The notes beneath the pieces were generated by a model that saw nothing but the letters and a program-made list of their open reading frames with translations, was not told where the DNA came from and did not search any database. A program made the position numbers and the translations under genes. From Rhodobacter sp. NTK016B (lineage in GTDB: Bacteria; Pseudomonadota; Alphaproteobacteria; Rhodobacterales; Rhodobacteraceae), in contig NZ_JAFKOK010000010.1 of the NCBI RefSeq assembly GCF_017303295.1, forward strand, positions 156,211-220,210: a stretch of 64,000 nucleotides of DNA, written 5' to 3'. This document shows, one piece after another, positions 1 to 9,362 of this stretch; within the stretch, counting starts at the first letter, position 1; each line of letters begins with the position of its first letter.

Positions 1-2601
1 GTCGAGTCCCCGGCCAAGGCCAAAACGATCAACAAGTATCTGGGCTCGGATTACACCGTCCTGGCTTCGTTCGGCCATGTCCGCGACCTGCCGCCCAAGG
101 ATGGCTCGGTCGATCCCGAACACGATTTCGACATGAAATGGGAGGTGGCCTCGGACAGCAAGAAACATGTCCGCGCCATCGCCGAGGCGCTGAAGACCGA
201 CAACGACCTGATCCTCGCCACCGACCCTGACCGCGAGGGCGAGGCGATCAGCTGGCACCTGACCGAGGCGCTGTCGAAGTCGAAAGCGATCAAGAAGGAC
301 ACGCCGGTCAAGCGCGTGGTGTTCAACGCGATCACCAAATCCGCCGTGACCGAGGCGATGAAGAACCCGCGCGATGTCGACATGCCGCTGGTGCGCGCCT
401 ATCTGGCTCGGCGGGCGCTCGACTATCTGGTGGGGTTCAACCTGTCGCCGGTGCTGTGGCGCAAGCTGCCCGGCGCGAAATCGGCGGGGCGCGTGCAATC
501 GGTCTGCCTGCGGCTCATCGTCGAGCGCGAGATGGAGATCGAGGCGTTCCGCGCCCGCGAATACTGGTCGGTGACCGCGAACCTCGCCAATACACGGGGC
601 GCCGAATTCACCGCCCGGCTGGTGACGTTGGGCGGCAAGAAGCTTGAGCGCTACGACCTTGCGACGCAGGCCTCGGCCGAGCTGGCGGTAGAAGCGGTCA
701 ACAAGCGCGACCTGTCGGTTCAATCGGTCGAGGCGAAGCCCGCCAACCGGAACCCGACCGCGCCCTTCATGACCTCGACCCTGCAGCAGGAAGCGAGCCG
801 CAAATTCGGCATGGGCGCGCGCCAGACAATGAACGCGGCGCAGCGGCTCTACGAGGCCGGGCTCATCACCTATATGCGGACCGACGGCATCGACATGGCC
901 CCCGAAGCCGTGACCGCCTGCCGCGCCGAGATCGAACGGCGTTTCGGCAAGGACTACGTGCCCGCCGCGCCGCGTATCTACAAGAACAAGGCCAAGAACG
1001 CGCAGGAAGCGCACGAATGTATCCGTCCGACCGATATGTCGGCCGACCCCGACAGCCTGAAGCTGACCGACAGCGACCAGCGCAAGCTCTATGGCCTGAT
1101 CTGGAAGCGCACCATCGCCTGCCAGATGGAAGCCGCACGGCTGGAACGCACGACGGTCGAGATCGGCTCGAAGGATGGACAGGTGGGCCTGCGCGCAACG
1201 GGTCAGGTGATGTTGTTCGACGGCTTCCTCAAGGTCTATGAAGAAGGCCGCGACGATGACGAAGGCGAAGACGGTCGTCTGCCGCAACTCGGTCAGGGCG
1301 AGGGTGTGAGCAAGAAGGCCGTCACGCCCGAGCAGCATTTCACCCAGCCCCCGCCCCGCTATACCGAGGCCACGCTGGTCAAGCGGATGGAAGAGCTGGG
1401 CATCGGCCGCCCGTCGACCTATGCGTCGATCGTCACGACGATTCAGGAGCGCGGCTATGTCCTGAAGGACAAGAATCGCCTGAAGCCCGAGGATAAGGGC
1501 CGTCTGGTCACGATCTTCCTGACCTCCTATTTCCCGCGCTATCTGGGCTACGACTTCACCGCCGGGATGGAAGAGCAGCTCGACGATATTTCGGCGGGCT
1601 CGCGCGACTATAAAGACGTGTTGCAGAATTTCTGGGCGGATTTCTCGGCGGCTCTGGCCGAGACCTCGGATCTGCGCATCACCGAAGTGCTGGAGAAGAT
1701 CGACGAGGTTCTGGCGCCGCATCTTTATCCGCCGCGTGAGGATGGCAGCGACCCGCGGGTCTGCCCGACCTGTGGCGAGGGGCGGCTGAACCTGAAGACC
1801 GCGCGGTCTGGCGGGGCCTTCATCGGCTGCTCGAACTATCCCAATTGCCGCTATACCCGTCCCTTGTCGGGCGATGAGGGCGACGCGGAACTGGCGGGCG
1901 ACGGCAAGCTGCTGGGCTATGACGGCGAGGATGCGATCCGCCTGAAAACCGGGCGTTTCGGCCCCTATGTCCAGCGCGGCGAGGCGACCGAAGAGGTGCC
2001 GAAACCGCCGCGCGCCAGCCTGCCCAAGGGTTGGTCGGTCGAGGACATGGATCTGGAAAAGGCGCTGACTTTGCTGAGCCTTCCGCGCCTCGTGGGTCAT
2101 CATCCCGAGGACGGTGAGCCGGTCGAAGCCGCGATCGGGCGCTTCGGCCCCTATGTGAAGCACAACAAGACCTATGCCAACCTGCCCGAGGTGGACGAGG
2201 TCTTCACCATCGGCATGAACCGCGCGGTCGAGTTGATCGCCGCCAAGGCTGCGCGCGGCCCGGGCCGGGGGGCGGCTGCGCAGCCGCTCAAGGTGCTGGG
2301 CGATCACCCCGATGGCGGGGCTATCCAGGTCATGCCGGGGCGCTACGGTCCCTATGTGAAATGGGAAAAGATCAACGCCACGCTGCCCAAGGAAATCGAG
2401 CCCGAAGCGGTGACGATGGAACAGGCGCTGGAGCTGATCGAGGCCAAGGCCGCGACCAAGGGCAAGAAGAAGGCGGCGCCGAAGAAAGCGCCCGCCAAGA
2501 AAGCGGCGCCCAAGAAGACCGCCGCCAAGACGACTGCGAAGAAAACCACCGCTAAAAAGGCCCCGGCCAAGAAAAAGGCCGAGCCTGAGGGCGACGACTG
2601 A
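1..2601 (+). CDS. topA: DNA topoisomerase I (5' end cut by window)
   Basis: Type IA topoisomerase that relaxes negative supercoils in the nucleoid. The frame is open from base 1 and begins VESPAKAKTINKYLG, so only a few N-terminal codons are missing; 866 residues are visible. The Toprim acidic motif DPDREGE is near residue 75-81, the catalytic tyrosine is in TYMRTDG (Tyr about 291), and a C4 zinc ribbon (CPTC...CSNYPNC) is near residues 588-617. Three C-terminal repeats with a GRFGPYV or GRYGPYV motif precede a Lys/Ala-rich tail (PAKKAAPKK-like), which is usual in alphaproteobacteria and probably binds DNA. A convergent hydrolase gene follows. Confidence 0.97.
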   Translation, partial: VESPAKAKTINKYLGSDYTVLASFGHVRDLPPKDGSVDPEHDFDMKWEVASDSKKHVRAIAEALKTDNDLILATDPDREGEAISWHLTEALSKSKAIKKDTPVKRVVFNAITKSAVTEAMKNPRDVDMPLVRAYLARRALDYLVGFNLSPVLWRKLPGAKSAGRVQSVCLRLIVEREMEIEAFRAREYWSVTANLANTRGAEFTARLVTLGGKKLERYDLATQASAELAVEAVNKRDLSVQSVEAKPANRNPTAPFMTSTLQQEASRKFGMGARQTMNAAQRLYEAGLITYMRTDGIDMAPEAVTACRAEIERRFGKDYVPAAPRIYKNKAKNAQEAHECIRPTDMSADPDSLKLTDSDQRKLYGLIWKRTIACQMEAARLERTTVEIGSKDGQVGLRATGQVMLFDGFLKVYEEGRDDDEGEDGRLPQLGQGEGVSKKAVTPEQHFTQPPPRYTEATLVKRMEELGIGRPSTYASIVTTIQERGYVLKDKNRLKPEDKGRLVTIFLTSYFPRYLGYDFTAGMEEQLDDISAGSRDYKDVLQNFWADFSAALAETSDLRITEVLEKIDEVLAPHLYPPREDGSDPRVCPTCGEGRLNLKTARSGGAFIGCSNYPNCRYTRPLSGDEGDAELAGDGKLLGYDGEDAIRLKTGRFGPYVQRGEATEEVPKPPRASLPKGWSVEDMDLEKALTLLSLPRLVGHHPEDGEPVEAAIGRFGPYVKHNKTYANLPEVDEVFTIGMNRAVELIAAKAARGPGRGAAAQPLKVLGDHPDGGAIQVMPGRYGPYVKWEKINATLPKEIEPEAVTMEQALELIEAKAATKGKKKAAPKKAPAKKAAPKKTAAKTTAKKTTAKKAPAKKKAEPEGDD

Positions 2602-2637
2602 TCCCGCCGCGCGCCCGCAGACACTTTCGGGCGCGCG

Positions 2638-3528
2638 TCAGCCTTTCGGCGTGAAACGATTGAGCGGCACGCGCAGCACCGCGCGGCCCTGCGCGTCGGG
2701 TTCGGGCAGGCGCCCGCCCCTCAGATTCACCTGAAGCGCATGCAGCATCCGGTCCGGCAGGCCCAGCGTCGCATCGCGCGCCTCGCGGGTTTCGATGAAC
2801 TCGGCCTTGGTGATCCCGTCCTTCATATGCTTGTTCGTTGCGCGGTGCTCGGCCACCGTCGCCATGCAGGCGGGATCGTCGCCGTAATCGTGGCCGATAA
2901 AGACCCGCGTGTCCCCCGGCAGGTCCAGAATCGTGCGGATCGAGTGCCACAGCTCTTCGGTCGAGCCGCCGGGAAAATCCGCGCGGGCCGAACCGCTCTC
3001 AGGCATCATCAGCGTATCATGCGCGAAGATCGCATCGCCGATCCTGTAGCTGACCGACGCGAGCGTGTGCCCGGTCGACAGGATCACCTGAGCCTGCAGC
3101 CCGCCAATCGCAAATGTGTCGCCATCGTCAAACAGCCGGTCCCAGTGATCGGGCTGATCCTGCATGTCGTCCTGCGCATAGAGATCGGCCCAGAGCCGCT
3201 GCACGTCGAGCACCCGGCGCCCGATCCCCTGCCGAGCGCCCAGCTTTTGCGCCAGATAATGCGCGGCCGAGAAATGGTCGGCATGGGGATGGGTGTCGAG
3301 CACGAAGACCACCGTAAGCCCGCGCTCGCGCAGATAGGACAGGATCTCATCGGCGCAGGCGGTCCATGTGGCCCCGGCGGCGGGGTCGAAGTTCAACACC
3401 GGGTCGATGATCACCGCCTGCCCCGTCTCCGGGTCCGAGGCCACGTATTGCCACGAGCCGGTCGCCTTGTCGTAGAAAGCGGCGACATCCGGGCTGTTCT
3501 GGCTTTGGGTTGCGGGAAAGCGCTGCAT
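2638..3528 (-). CDS. MBL-fold hydrolase, persulfide dioxygenase-like (ETHE1/Blh type)
   Basis: Metallo-beta-lactamase-fold protein of about 296 residues. The metal ligands are visible as THPHADH (HxHxDH) and GHDYGDD, and the spacing resembles ETHE1/Blh persulfide dioxygenases, which oxidise glutathione persulfide to sulfite in sulfide detoxification. The longer reading frame begins upstream, but the ATG at 3528 is preceded by AGGAG at five bases' spacing, so I place the start there. It is convergent with topA. No BigR-type regulator or rhodanese is adjacent, so the substrate is inferred from the family only; a glyoxalase II-like activity is the alternative. Confidence 0.85.
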   Translation of the reverse strand: MQRFPATQSQNSPDVAAFYDKATGSWQYVASDPETGQAVIIDPVLNFDPAAGATWTACADEILSYLRERGLTVVFVLDTHPHADHFSAAHYLAQKLGARQGIGRRVLDVQRLWADLYAQDDMQDQPDHWDRLFDDGDTFAIGGLQAQVILSTGHTLASVSYRIGDAIFAHDTLMMPESGSARADFPGGSTEELWHSIRTILDLPGDTRVFIGHDYGDDPACMATVAEHRATNKHMKDGITKAEFIETREARDATLGLPDRMLHALQVNLRGGRLPEPDAQGRAVLRVPLNRFTPKG

Positions 3529-3603
3529 GACGACTCCTGAGATTTGTGGCACGTCTTGCATTCTGAAACGCGAATGTTTGGCAATGGTTCCGCCGATGCC
3601 GGG

Positions 3604-5469
3604 TCAAAAGCCGCGTTCGATGAAGCCGAACAGCGCAAAGAACCGCATCCACCGCGACAATTCCTGCCCGGTCCCGACAGGCTCACCACCGTCGAGATAG
3701 CTCTGGACCAGGCGATCCGCCTGCGCGGCGATCCGGCGGTCGAGGATCACCACCCCGTTTTCCAGATCGTGCAGGAAGCTGCGCTGGTTCAGGTTGACCG
3801 AGCCCGCAACCACCAGCCGATCGTCGATCACGATCAGTTTCGCGTGCAGCAGGCTGGGCATCGGGTCGTAATCGACGAACCGGACCCAGTCGGCATAGCG
3901 GTTGGCAAACCGGCGGTTGAGGCCCGACACCATGAAATCCGTAACCTCGCGCACCCGCACCGTGGCCACCACATCGACCTCGACCCCGCGTTCGCGCGCC
4001 CGCGCCAAAGCCGCGCCGATCATCGGCGGCAGGTTAAGATAGGGCGACGCGATACGGATCCGGCTTTGCGCCGCGTCCAGAAGGCCCGCGTAATACCGCT
4101 CAAGCGCCGCGCCATCGGTATAGGGGACCGAGATGAAGTGGCGCATCGCCCCCTCGCGCAGCGGGCCGGCGGTTCCCGAGGCGATACCGGGCCGCATGGT
4201 CTGGCGCTCGGTATCGCGCAGCCACAGCGCGCCCATATGCTGCACGATAGCCCGCACTTGCGTATCGTCGTGGAAAGCCAGCTCGACATCCTGATACGCG
4301 GTGAAACCGCCGGTCAGGCGCATCTGCGACGGGTCGTACTGGTGCAGGAACGAAAAGCGCGACAGATCCCGCGGCGCTTCGAAGAAATAGCCTTCATGCA
4401 TGTTGCGCCCACCGACGATGGCGACCGAGCGCCCTGGCTGGCGCGCGATGGTCGCGAACAGCTTCACATGCGTCACCCGGTGCAGGCGCGCGAATTGCCC
4501 CTCGAAGCCCCGCGCATCGGCGGCAGGCGTGCGGTAAAGCTGCAACTGCACATTCGGATAGCGCGCGGCGAGGCCTTCGAACAGCGCGCGATCAGCCTCG
4601 GCCAGCATCACATCCGACACAAGGATACGCACGATCGTGCCCCGCGCCGCGTGCCATGCCAGCATCCGCGCGGTCAGGTAGCCCACGAAATCGGCGTTGA
4701 TGTTCAGGTAATTGACGTAGATGAGATCCAGATCCGGGGCGTTGGAGTAATCCAGCGGCAGATCCGGGTCGCCGGTTTCCAGCGCCGCGCGCGACAACCG
4801 GGCGCCTGTCAGGGCCTCGACCCGCGCGTTGAGCGCATCTGCGCCGTCGGCCAGAAACTCGGTCCGTCCCGCTGGCATCGGGCAGGTCGAACTCAGCGCC
4901 CCCGAGGCCATCATCGCCCGCGCCAGCGGGTCCGCGCCCCCGCCCCCCTCGCAGGCAGGCAGGGCCGCGTCCAAGGCCGCAACGGCGGGGGCTGCGCGGT
5001 CGGTGGCATCCAGCCGCAGCGACCAAGGCGCCCGCCCGCCCGGCGTGACGCTCAGCGTGCAACTCTCGGTCTGGGGCGCGATGTCCAGAAAACTGCGATG
5101 CCGCTCGCCCGGTTCGATCCGTAGCGCCAGCGTCACACCCGCCGGCGCCCATGCCGGGTTCGCGCGCCCGTGGTCAGGCTGGCGCACCCGCGCCGGGCCG
5201 TTGCAGGTGGCGCGCAGGCTATAGGCGCCGTGCCCGCGCGCCAGAAAGGTCAGTGAAACCCGCGCCGCGCCATGCGTGTCGAACACGCTGTGCCCTTGCC
5301 CCGGCGCGGGGCCTTCTTCGGTCAGGACAAGGTAGCTGAGGACATGCGCGCCCTCGGCTGGCGGGGCGATCTGCGGCACCTGCCGGGGCGCAGGCCCGCG
5401 TTCCACCGCTGCGCATCCGGCCAGTGTCGCCAGACAACACAACAATAAGCCGCGCAACCCTTTTACCAT
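3604..5469 (-). CDS. Phospholipase D-family lipoprotein (cardiolipin synthase-like)
   Basis: About 621 residues. The start at 5469 gives a lipoprotein signal (MVKGLRGLLLCCLATLAGC) with Cys at the lipobox, so the protein is probably anchored in a membrane and faces the periplasm. Two HKD-type motifs are visible: HVKLFATIARQ followed by GGRNMHEGYF, and HAKLIVIDD followed by GSVNLNQRS. The paired motifs form one PLD active site. The first motif is less canonical than the second. Likely a phosphatidyltransferase or phospholipase; the substrate is not decidable. It stands alone, divergent from the CoA-transferase operon. Confidence 0.85.
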   Translation of the reverse strand: MVKGLRGLLLCCLATLAGCAAVERGPAPRQVPQIAPPAEGAHVLSYLVLTEEGPAPGQGHSVFDTHGAARVSLTFLARGHGAYSLRATCNGPARVRQPDHGRANPAWAPAGVTLALRIEPGERHRSFLDIAPQTESCTLSVTPGGRAPWSLRLDATDRAAPAVAALDAALPACEGGGGADPLARAMMASGALSSTCPMPAGRTEFLADGADALNARVEALTGARLSRAALETGDPDLPLDYSNAPDLDLIYVNYLNINADFVGYLTARMLAWHAARGTIVRILVSDVMLAEADRALFEGLAARYPNVQLQLYRTPAADARGFEGQFARLHRVTHVKLFATIARQPGRSVAIVGGRNMHEGYFFEAPRDLSRFSFLHQYDPSQMRLTGGFTAYQDVELAFHDDTQVRAIVQHMGALWLRDTERQTMRPGIASGTAGPLREGAMRHFISVPYTDGAALERYYAGLLDAAQSRIRIASPYLNLPPMIGAALARARERGVEVDVVATVRVREVTDFMVSGLNRRFANRYADWVRFVDYDPMPSLLHAKLIVIDDRLVVAGSVNLNQRSFLHDLENGVVILDRRIAAQADRLVQSYLDGGEPVGTGQELSRWMRFFALFGFIERGF

Positions 5470-5632
5470 GGCGCCACAATACCGCGCGCAAGCGCTGTCG
5501 CAAGCCCGCCGCGCGGCGCCCCACACCGCCCCGCACCACGCCGGTCCGGGCCGGTGACCCGCATGGTGCCCGGGAATTGACTTCGCCGCACTGCCGCGTC
5601 ACAAACAGGGCGCGCCTAGCGAGGGGGAAAGT

Positions 5633-6340
5633 ATGCAGAAGATTTACGGTTCGGCAGCCGAGGCTCTGGACGGGCTGGTATTCGACGGCATGACCATTGC
5701 CGCCGGTGGTTTTGGCCTGTGCGGCATCCCGGAACTGCTGATCGACGCGCTGGTCGAAACCGGGGTCAAGGACCTCACCATCGCCTCGAACAATTGCGGC
5801 GTTGACGGCTTCGGTCTGGGCAAGCTGCTGGATACCAAGCAGATAAAAAAGATGATCTCGTCCTATGTCGGCGAGAACGCGGAATTCATGCGTCAGTACC
5901 TGTCGGGCGAGCTTGAGCTCGAATTCAACCCGCAGGGCACACTGGCCGAGCGGATGCGCGCCGCTGGCGCGGGCATTCCGGGCTTCTACACCAAGACCGG
6001 GGTCGGCACGCAGATCGCAGACGGCAAGGAACACAAGGATTTCAACGGCGAAACCTATATCCTTGAAACCGGCCTGTTCATGGACCTGTCGATCGTCAAG
6101 GCGTGGAAGGCCGATGAAACCGGCAACCTCGTGTTCCGCAAGACCGCGCGGAACTTCAACCCGCCGGCGGCGACCTGTGGCAAGGTCTGCATCGTCGAGG
6201 TCGAGGAAATCGTGCCCAACGGCTCGCTCGATCCCGATCACATCCACCTGCCCGGCATCTACGTGAACCGCATCATCCAAGGCGAGCACGAGAAGCGCAT
6301 CGAGAAGGTGACCACCCGCAGCCGCAAGACCGCCGCGTAA
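5633..6340 (+). CDS. scoA: 3-oxoacid CoA-transferase subunit A
   Basis: Alpha subunit (235 residues) of a succinyl-CoA:3-oxoacid (acetoacetate) CoA-transferase, which activates acetoacetate in ketone-body or PHB turnover. The N-terminus [14 protein letters not shown] and the glycine-rich [13 protein letters not shown] segment are diagnostic. A purine-rich GAGGGGGAAAG precedes the ATG. The stop TAA overlaps the next ATG (TAATG). The B subunit is not adjacent as usual but lies about 1.9 kb downstream, after two SGNH-fold genes in the same operon. A weak -35-like TTGACT lies near 5578. Confidence 0.95.
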   Translation: MQKIYGSAAEALDGLVFDGMTIAAGGFGLCGIPELLIDALVETGVKDLTIASNNCGVDGFGLGKLLDTKQIKKMISSYVGENAEFMRQYLSGELELEFNPQGTLAERMRAAGAGIPGFYTKTGVGTQIADGKEHKDFNGETYILETGLFMDLSIVKAWKADETGNLVFRKTARNFNPPAATCGKVCIVEVEEIVPNGSLDPDHIHLPGIYVNRIIQGEHEKRIEKVTTRSRKTAA

Positions 6341-7383
6341 TGTCCTCGCCCTATTCCGACCTCCCCAAGCGCGCCTATTGGCGTAGCGGCGTCGCCGAAC
6401 GCGCGCCGCTAGATCCCGGTGATCTGTACCAACCGCGCTTCGAGGTCGGAATGTCTACGCGCGTGGCCACGGCCGGCAGTTGCTTCGCGCAGCATGTCGG
6501 TCGCGCGCTGCGCGGCGCGGGGCTCGACGTGATCGATGCCGAGCCACTGCCCGTCGGTATTCCCGACAGCGTGGCCACAGGCTTTGGCTACCGGCTTTAT
6601 TCGGCGCGCTACGGCAATATCTATACCGCACGGCAGCTCTTGCAGCTCGTCCGCGAGGCCGAGGGCAGCTTTACGCCCGCCGATCCCGTCTGGACCAAGG
6701 ACGGTCGCCATTTCGATGCACAACGTCCCTCGGTCGAACCCGACGGGCTGGATAGCCCCGAGGCCGTGCAGGCCCACCGCGCGGGCCATCTCGCGGCGAT
6801 ACGCAGCCTGCTGCGGCAGGCGGACCTGTTCGTCTTCACTTTCGGCCTGACCGAATGCTGGATGCACCGCGACAGCGGCACCGTCTTTCCGACCGCGCCG
6901 GGCACGATCGCCGGCACCTACGACCCCGAGCATTACGTCTTCAAGAACTTCGACGCGATCGAAGTGCTCGAGGATTTCGAGGCCTTCCGCACCATTGCCA
7001 AGTCGATCAATCCCGACATGCGGTTTCTGGTCACCGTCTCGCCGGTTCCACTGACAGCCACCGCGACCGGCCAGCATGTCGAGGTCGCGACGACCTATTC
7101 CAAATCCGTCCTGCGCGCCGTCGCCGGCATGCTCTATGCCCGACACGAGGACATCGACTATTTCGCCTCCTACGAAGTGATCACCTCGCTGAACACGCGC
7201 GGCGCCTATTACGACGCCAACCAGCGCAACGTGAACGCCCGGGGCGTCGCCACGGCGATGCAGATGTTCCTCGGCGCCCACAACCTTGACGGCACGGGAC
7301 GCACCGGAGCGCCGCGCAGCCAGAGCGCGAACGCCGCCGATGTCGTGTGCGAGGACGCGTTGCTCGAGGCTTTCGCGCAATGA
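6340..7383 (+). CDS. GSCFA-domain protein (SGNH-superfamily)
   Basis: 347 residues. The family signature GSCFAQHVGRAL contains the putative nucleophile Ser47, followed by the conserved block GFGYRLYSARYGNIYTARQL. GSCFA proteins belong to the SGNH hydrolase/esterase superfamily; no substrate has been assigned to this subgroup. There is no signal peptide, so it is likely cytoplasmic. The start codon overlaps the scoA stop by one base and the end overlaps the next gene by ATGA, which implies translational coupling inside the scoA-scoB operon. At the C-terminus the usual catalytic His block is replaced by YYDANQRNVNARGV, so activity may not be classical. Confidence 0.85.
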   Translation: MSSPYSDLPKRAYWRSGVAERAPLDPGDLYQPRFEVGMSTRVATAGSCFAQHVGRALRGAGLDVIDAEPLPVGIPDSVATGFGYRLYSARYGNIYTARQLLQLVREAEGSFTPADPVWTKDGRHFDAQRPSVEPDGLDSPEAVQAHRAGHLAAIRSLLRQADLFVFTFGLTECWMHRDSGTVFPTAPGTIAGTYDPEHYVFKNFDAIEVLEDFEAFRTIAKSINPDMRFLVTVSPVPLTATATGQHVEVATTYSKSVLRAVAGMLYARHEDIDYFASYEVITSLNTRGAYYDANQRNVNARGVATAMQMFLGAHNLDGTGRTGAPRSQSANAADVVCEDALLEAFAQ

Positions 7384-8228
7384 CCCGGCTGATCATTCTG
7401 GGCAATTCTCACCTCGGCGCCCTGCGCGCTGCACTGCGCGAACAGCCGCAGCTGGCGCAAGGCACCGAGATCGCCTTTTTCGGCGGCATTGCCCCTGTCT
7501 TCAAGGCTATGTCGCTCAGCCCCGATCTGCACTTCGGGCTGATCGGCCCGCACGATGTGCCCGCAGCCAATGTCGAGCAGACGAAAAAGCTGTTCGGCGG
7601 CACAACCATCGACCTGAAAAACGCCGACGCGGTGGCGATTTCGGGGGTTGCATGGCATGTTTGGACGATGGTGGAACTGCTTGGTCGCTACATCGTTGAC
7701 GGGCTTACCGATAACACCACCGAAGCCGGGTCCGGCGAAGCGGCGCTGCGCCTGTCGCGCCCCGCTTTCGAGGCGGTGCTCAAGGCGCTTGCCGAGGCAA
7801 GCCTTGCCCCGCTCGCATGGACCCGTGCGCTGGATGTGCCCGTCCATATCGCACTGCGCGCGGTCCCGCCCGAGACCTTGATCACCCAGAGCAAACCCGC
7901 TTCGCGGACCAACCGGGCGACACGGCACGGCTTAGCGCAAGCGCTGCAGCGGCTCGAGACGCTGATCGTCGAAACCGGCGCCCGGCAGGGTCTTTACGTG
8001 CGACCGCAACCCGCGCAGACCCGTGCGGTCACCGGCTGGACGCTGGCCGAGTTTCAGCGCGGCGCGGTCCGTCTTGCGCCCGGCGCCCAATCGGCTGCCG
8101 GACAGAAGCCCGACAACGAGCATATGAACACCGCCTATGGCGCGGCGTGCCTTACTGACCTACTGAACCGGATCGAAACCGAGCAGCGCCCGACCGGCCC
8201 GGATCTCGCAAACACTCAAGGAGGATGA
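7380..8228 (+). CDS. SGNH-like hypothetical protein, partner of GSCFA protein
   Basis: 282 residues. The start at 7380 forms an ATGA overlap with the GSCFA gene. The N-terminus MTRLIILGNSHLGAL places a GNSH motif (Ser10) where SGNH hydrolases have GDS, and the C-terminus has PDNEHMN, matching the DxxH block V. I infer a divergent SGNH hydrolase. No signal peptide. The stop lies four bases before the scoB start, so the four genes scoA-GSCFA-this-scoB form one transcription unit. Function unknown; possibly an acyl or thioester hydrolase acting with the CoA-transferase. Confidence 0.65.
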   Translation: MTRLIILGNSHLGALRAALREQPQLAQGTEIAFFGGIAPVFKAMSLSPDLHFGLIGPHDVPAANVEQTKKLFGGTTIDLKNADAVAISGVAWHVWTMVELLGRYIVDGLTDNTTEAGSGEAALRLSRPAFEAVLKALAEASLAPLAWTRALDVPVHIALRAVPPETLITQSKPASRTNRATRHGLAQALQRLETLIVETGARQGLYVRPQPAQTRAVTGWTLAEFQRGAVRLAPGAQSAAGQKPDNEHMNTAYGAACLTDLLNRIETEQRPTGPDLANTQGG

Positions 8229-8232
8229 CAAC

Positions 8233-8859
8233 ATGGCCTGGGATCGCAACCAGATGGCCGCCCGCGCGGCGCTCGAACTCGAAGACGGCATGTATGTGAA
8301 CCTCGGGATCGGCATCCCGACGCTCGTCGCCAATTATGTCGGCGACAAAGACATCACGCTGCAATCGGAAAACGGCATGCTGGGCATGGGCCCCTTCCCC
8401 TATGAGGGCGAGGAAGACCCTGACCTGATCAATGCCGGCAAGCAGACGATCACCGAACTGCCCCGCACCGCCTATTTCGACAGCGCAACCTCGTTCGCGA
8501 TGATCCGCGGCGGCAAGATCGCCGCGGCGATCCTCGGCGCGATGGAAGTGGCCGAGAACGGCGATCTGGCGAACTGGATGATCCCCGGCAAGCTGGTCAA
8601 GGGCATGGGCGGCGCGATGGACCTCGTCGCGGGCGTGAAGCGCGTGATCGTGGTCATGGACCACACCAACAAGCACGGTGAATCGAAGGTCCTCAAGGCC
8701 TGCACGCTGCCGCTGACCGGCACCGGCGTCGTCGACCGCATCATCACCAATCTGGGCGTGCTCGACGTGGTCGAAGGCGGACTGAAGATCGTCGAATGCG
8801 CCGAGGGCGTGACCGAGGACGAGCTCCGCGCCGCGACCGAGGCGACGATTGTCAACTGA
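8233..8859 (+). CDS. scoB: 3-oxoacid CoA-transferase subunit B
   Basis: Beta subunit (208 residues) carrying the catalytic glutamate in QSENGMLGMGP; this Glu forms the covalent CoA thioester in the ping-pong reaction. The ATG has a strong ribosome binding site (AAGGAGGATGACAAC). It pairs with scoA upstream despite the two intervening genes. A small GNAT gene starts inside its last codons. Confidence 0.95.
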   Translation: MAWDRNQMAARAALELEDGMYVNLGIGIPTLVANYVGDKDITLQSENGMLGMGPFPYEGEEDPDLINAGKQTITELPRTAYFDSATSFAMIRGGKIAAAILGAMEVAENGDLANWMIPGKLVKGMGGAMDLVAGVKRVIVVMDHTNKHGESKVLKACTLPLTGTGVVDRIITNLGVLDVVEGGLKIVECAEGVTEDELRAATEATIVN

Positions 8860-9142
8860 CCTGCCGATTGAGCGCGCGGTCACCGGCTCGAAGGGCCGAT
8901 ACGTGATGCGGCGGGACGGCGAAGAGGCGGAACTCACCTTTTCGATCGTCTCGCCCACGCTCATCATCGCCGATCATACCGGCGTGCCCGACAGTTTCCG
9001 CGGCACCGGCGCCGGAAAGGCGCTGGTCGAAAGGCTGGTCGCCGATGCCCGCGCTGAAGGCGTGAAAATCGTGCCGCTCTGCCCTTTCGTAAACGCCCAG
9101 CGCGCGCGTCACCCCGAATGGGCGGACGTGTTCCAAGTCTGA
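8849..9142 (+). CDS. Small GNAT-family N-acetyltransferase (YjdJ-like)
   Basis: 97 residues. The segment PDSFRGTGAGKALVERL matches the acetyl-CoA binding motif A (RGxGxG/A) of single-domain YjdJ/COG2388 acetyltransferases, and the end CPFVNAQRARHPEW is characteristic of this group. The only start giving full length is a TTG at 8849 inside the scoB 3' end (11-base overlap), consistent with translational coupling. Substrate unknown. Co-transcription with scoB suggests expression with the operon rather than a shared pathway. Confidence 0.8.
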   Translation: MSTDLPIERAVTGSKGRYVMRRDGEEAELTFSIVSPTLIIADHTGVPDSFRGTGAGKALVERLVADARAEGVKIVPLCPFVNAQRARHPEWADVFQV

Positions 9143-9263
9143 GCCTTCGCACCGCAGGCCCGGCACGCGCCAGCCCTGCGGCCGCGCGCAGCGGAAGCGT
9201 TGATTGAGTATTTTGGGCAGAATGAAAGGGCGCGCGCATCACGGCGCGGCATCTTCATTCGGG

Positions 9264-9333
9264 CATCTTTGATCCGGAAATATCCTCGGGGGTGAATTGG
9301 CCGTCAGGCAAAGAGGGGGCAGACAGCCCCCTC
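9264..9333 (-). repeat. Two-hairpin 3'-end element, copy A (after ilvD)
   Basis: On the minus strand, about 30 bases after the ilvD stop: stem 1 GAGGGGGC with loop TGTCT, then a weaker second stem (GCC/GGC with outer TT/AA pairs), then the conserved tail CACCCCCGAGGATATTT and TCAAAGATG. Three other copies occur at 12143, 29135 and 37272, each just after a gene in the sense direction. Stem 1 could act as a terminator. Confidence 0.8.
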
Positions 9334-9362
9334 CCTCATCCGGCAGGCGCGGCGCCCTTGGC

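Noticed and set aside
9195..9226. A fifth, degenerate copy of the 3'-end element after the GNAT gene (GATTGAGTATTTTGGG)
   Set aside because: Only the GAG-ATTTT core resembles the tail; there is no TGTCT hairpin in front, so it was not counted.
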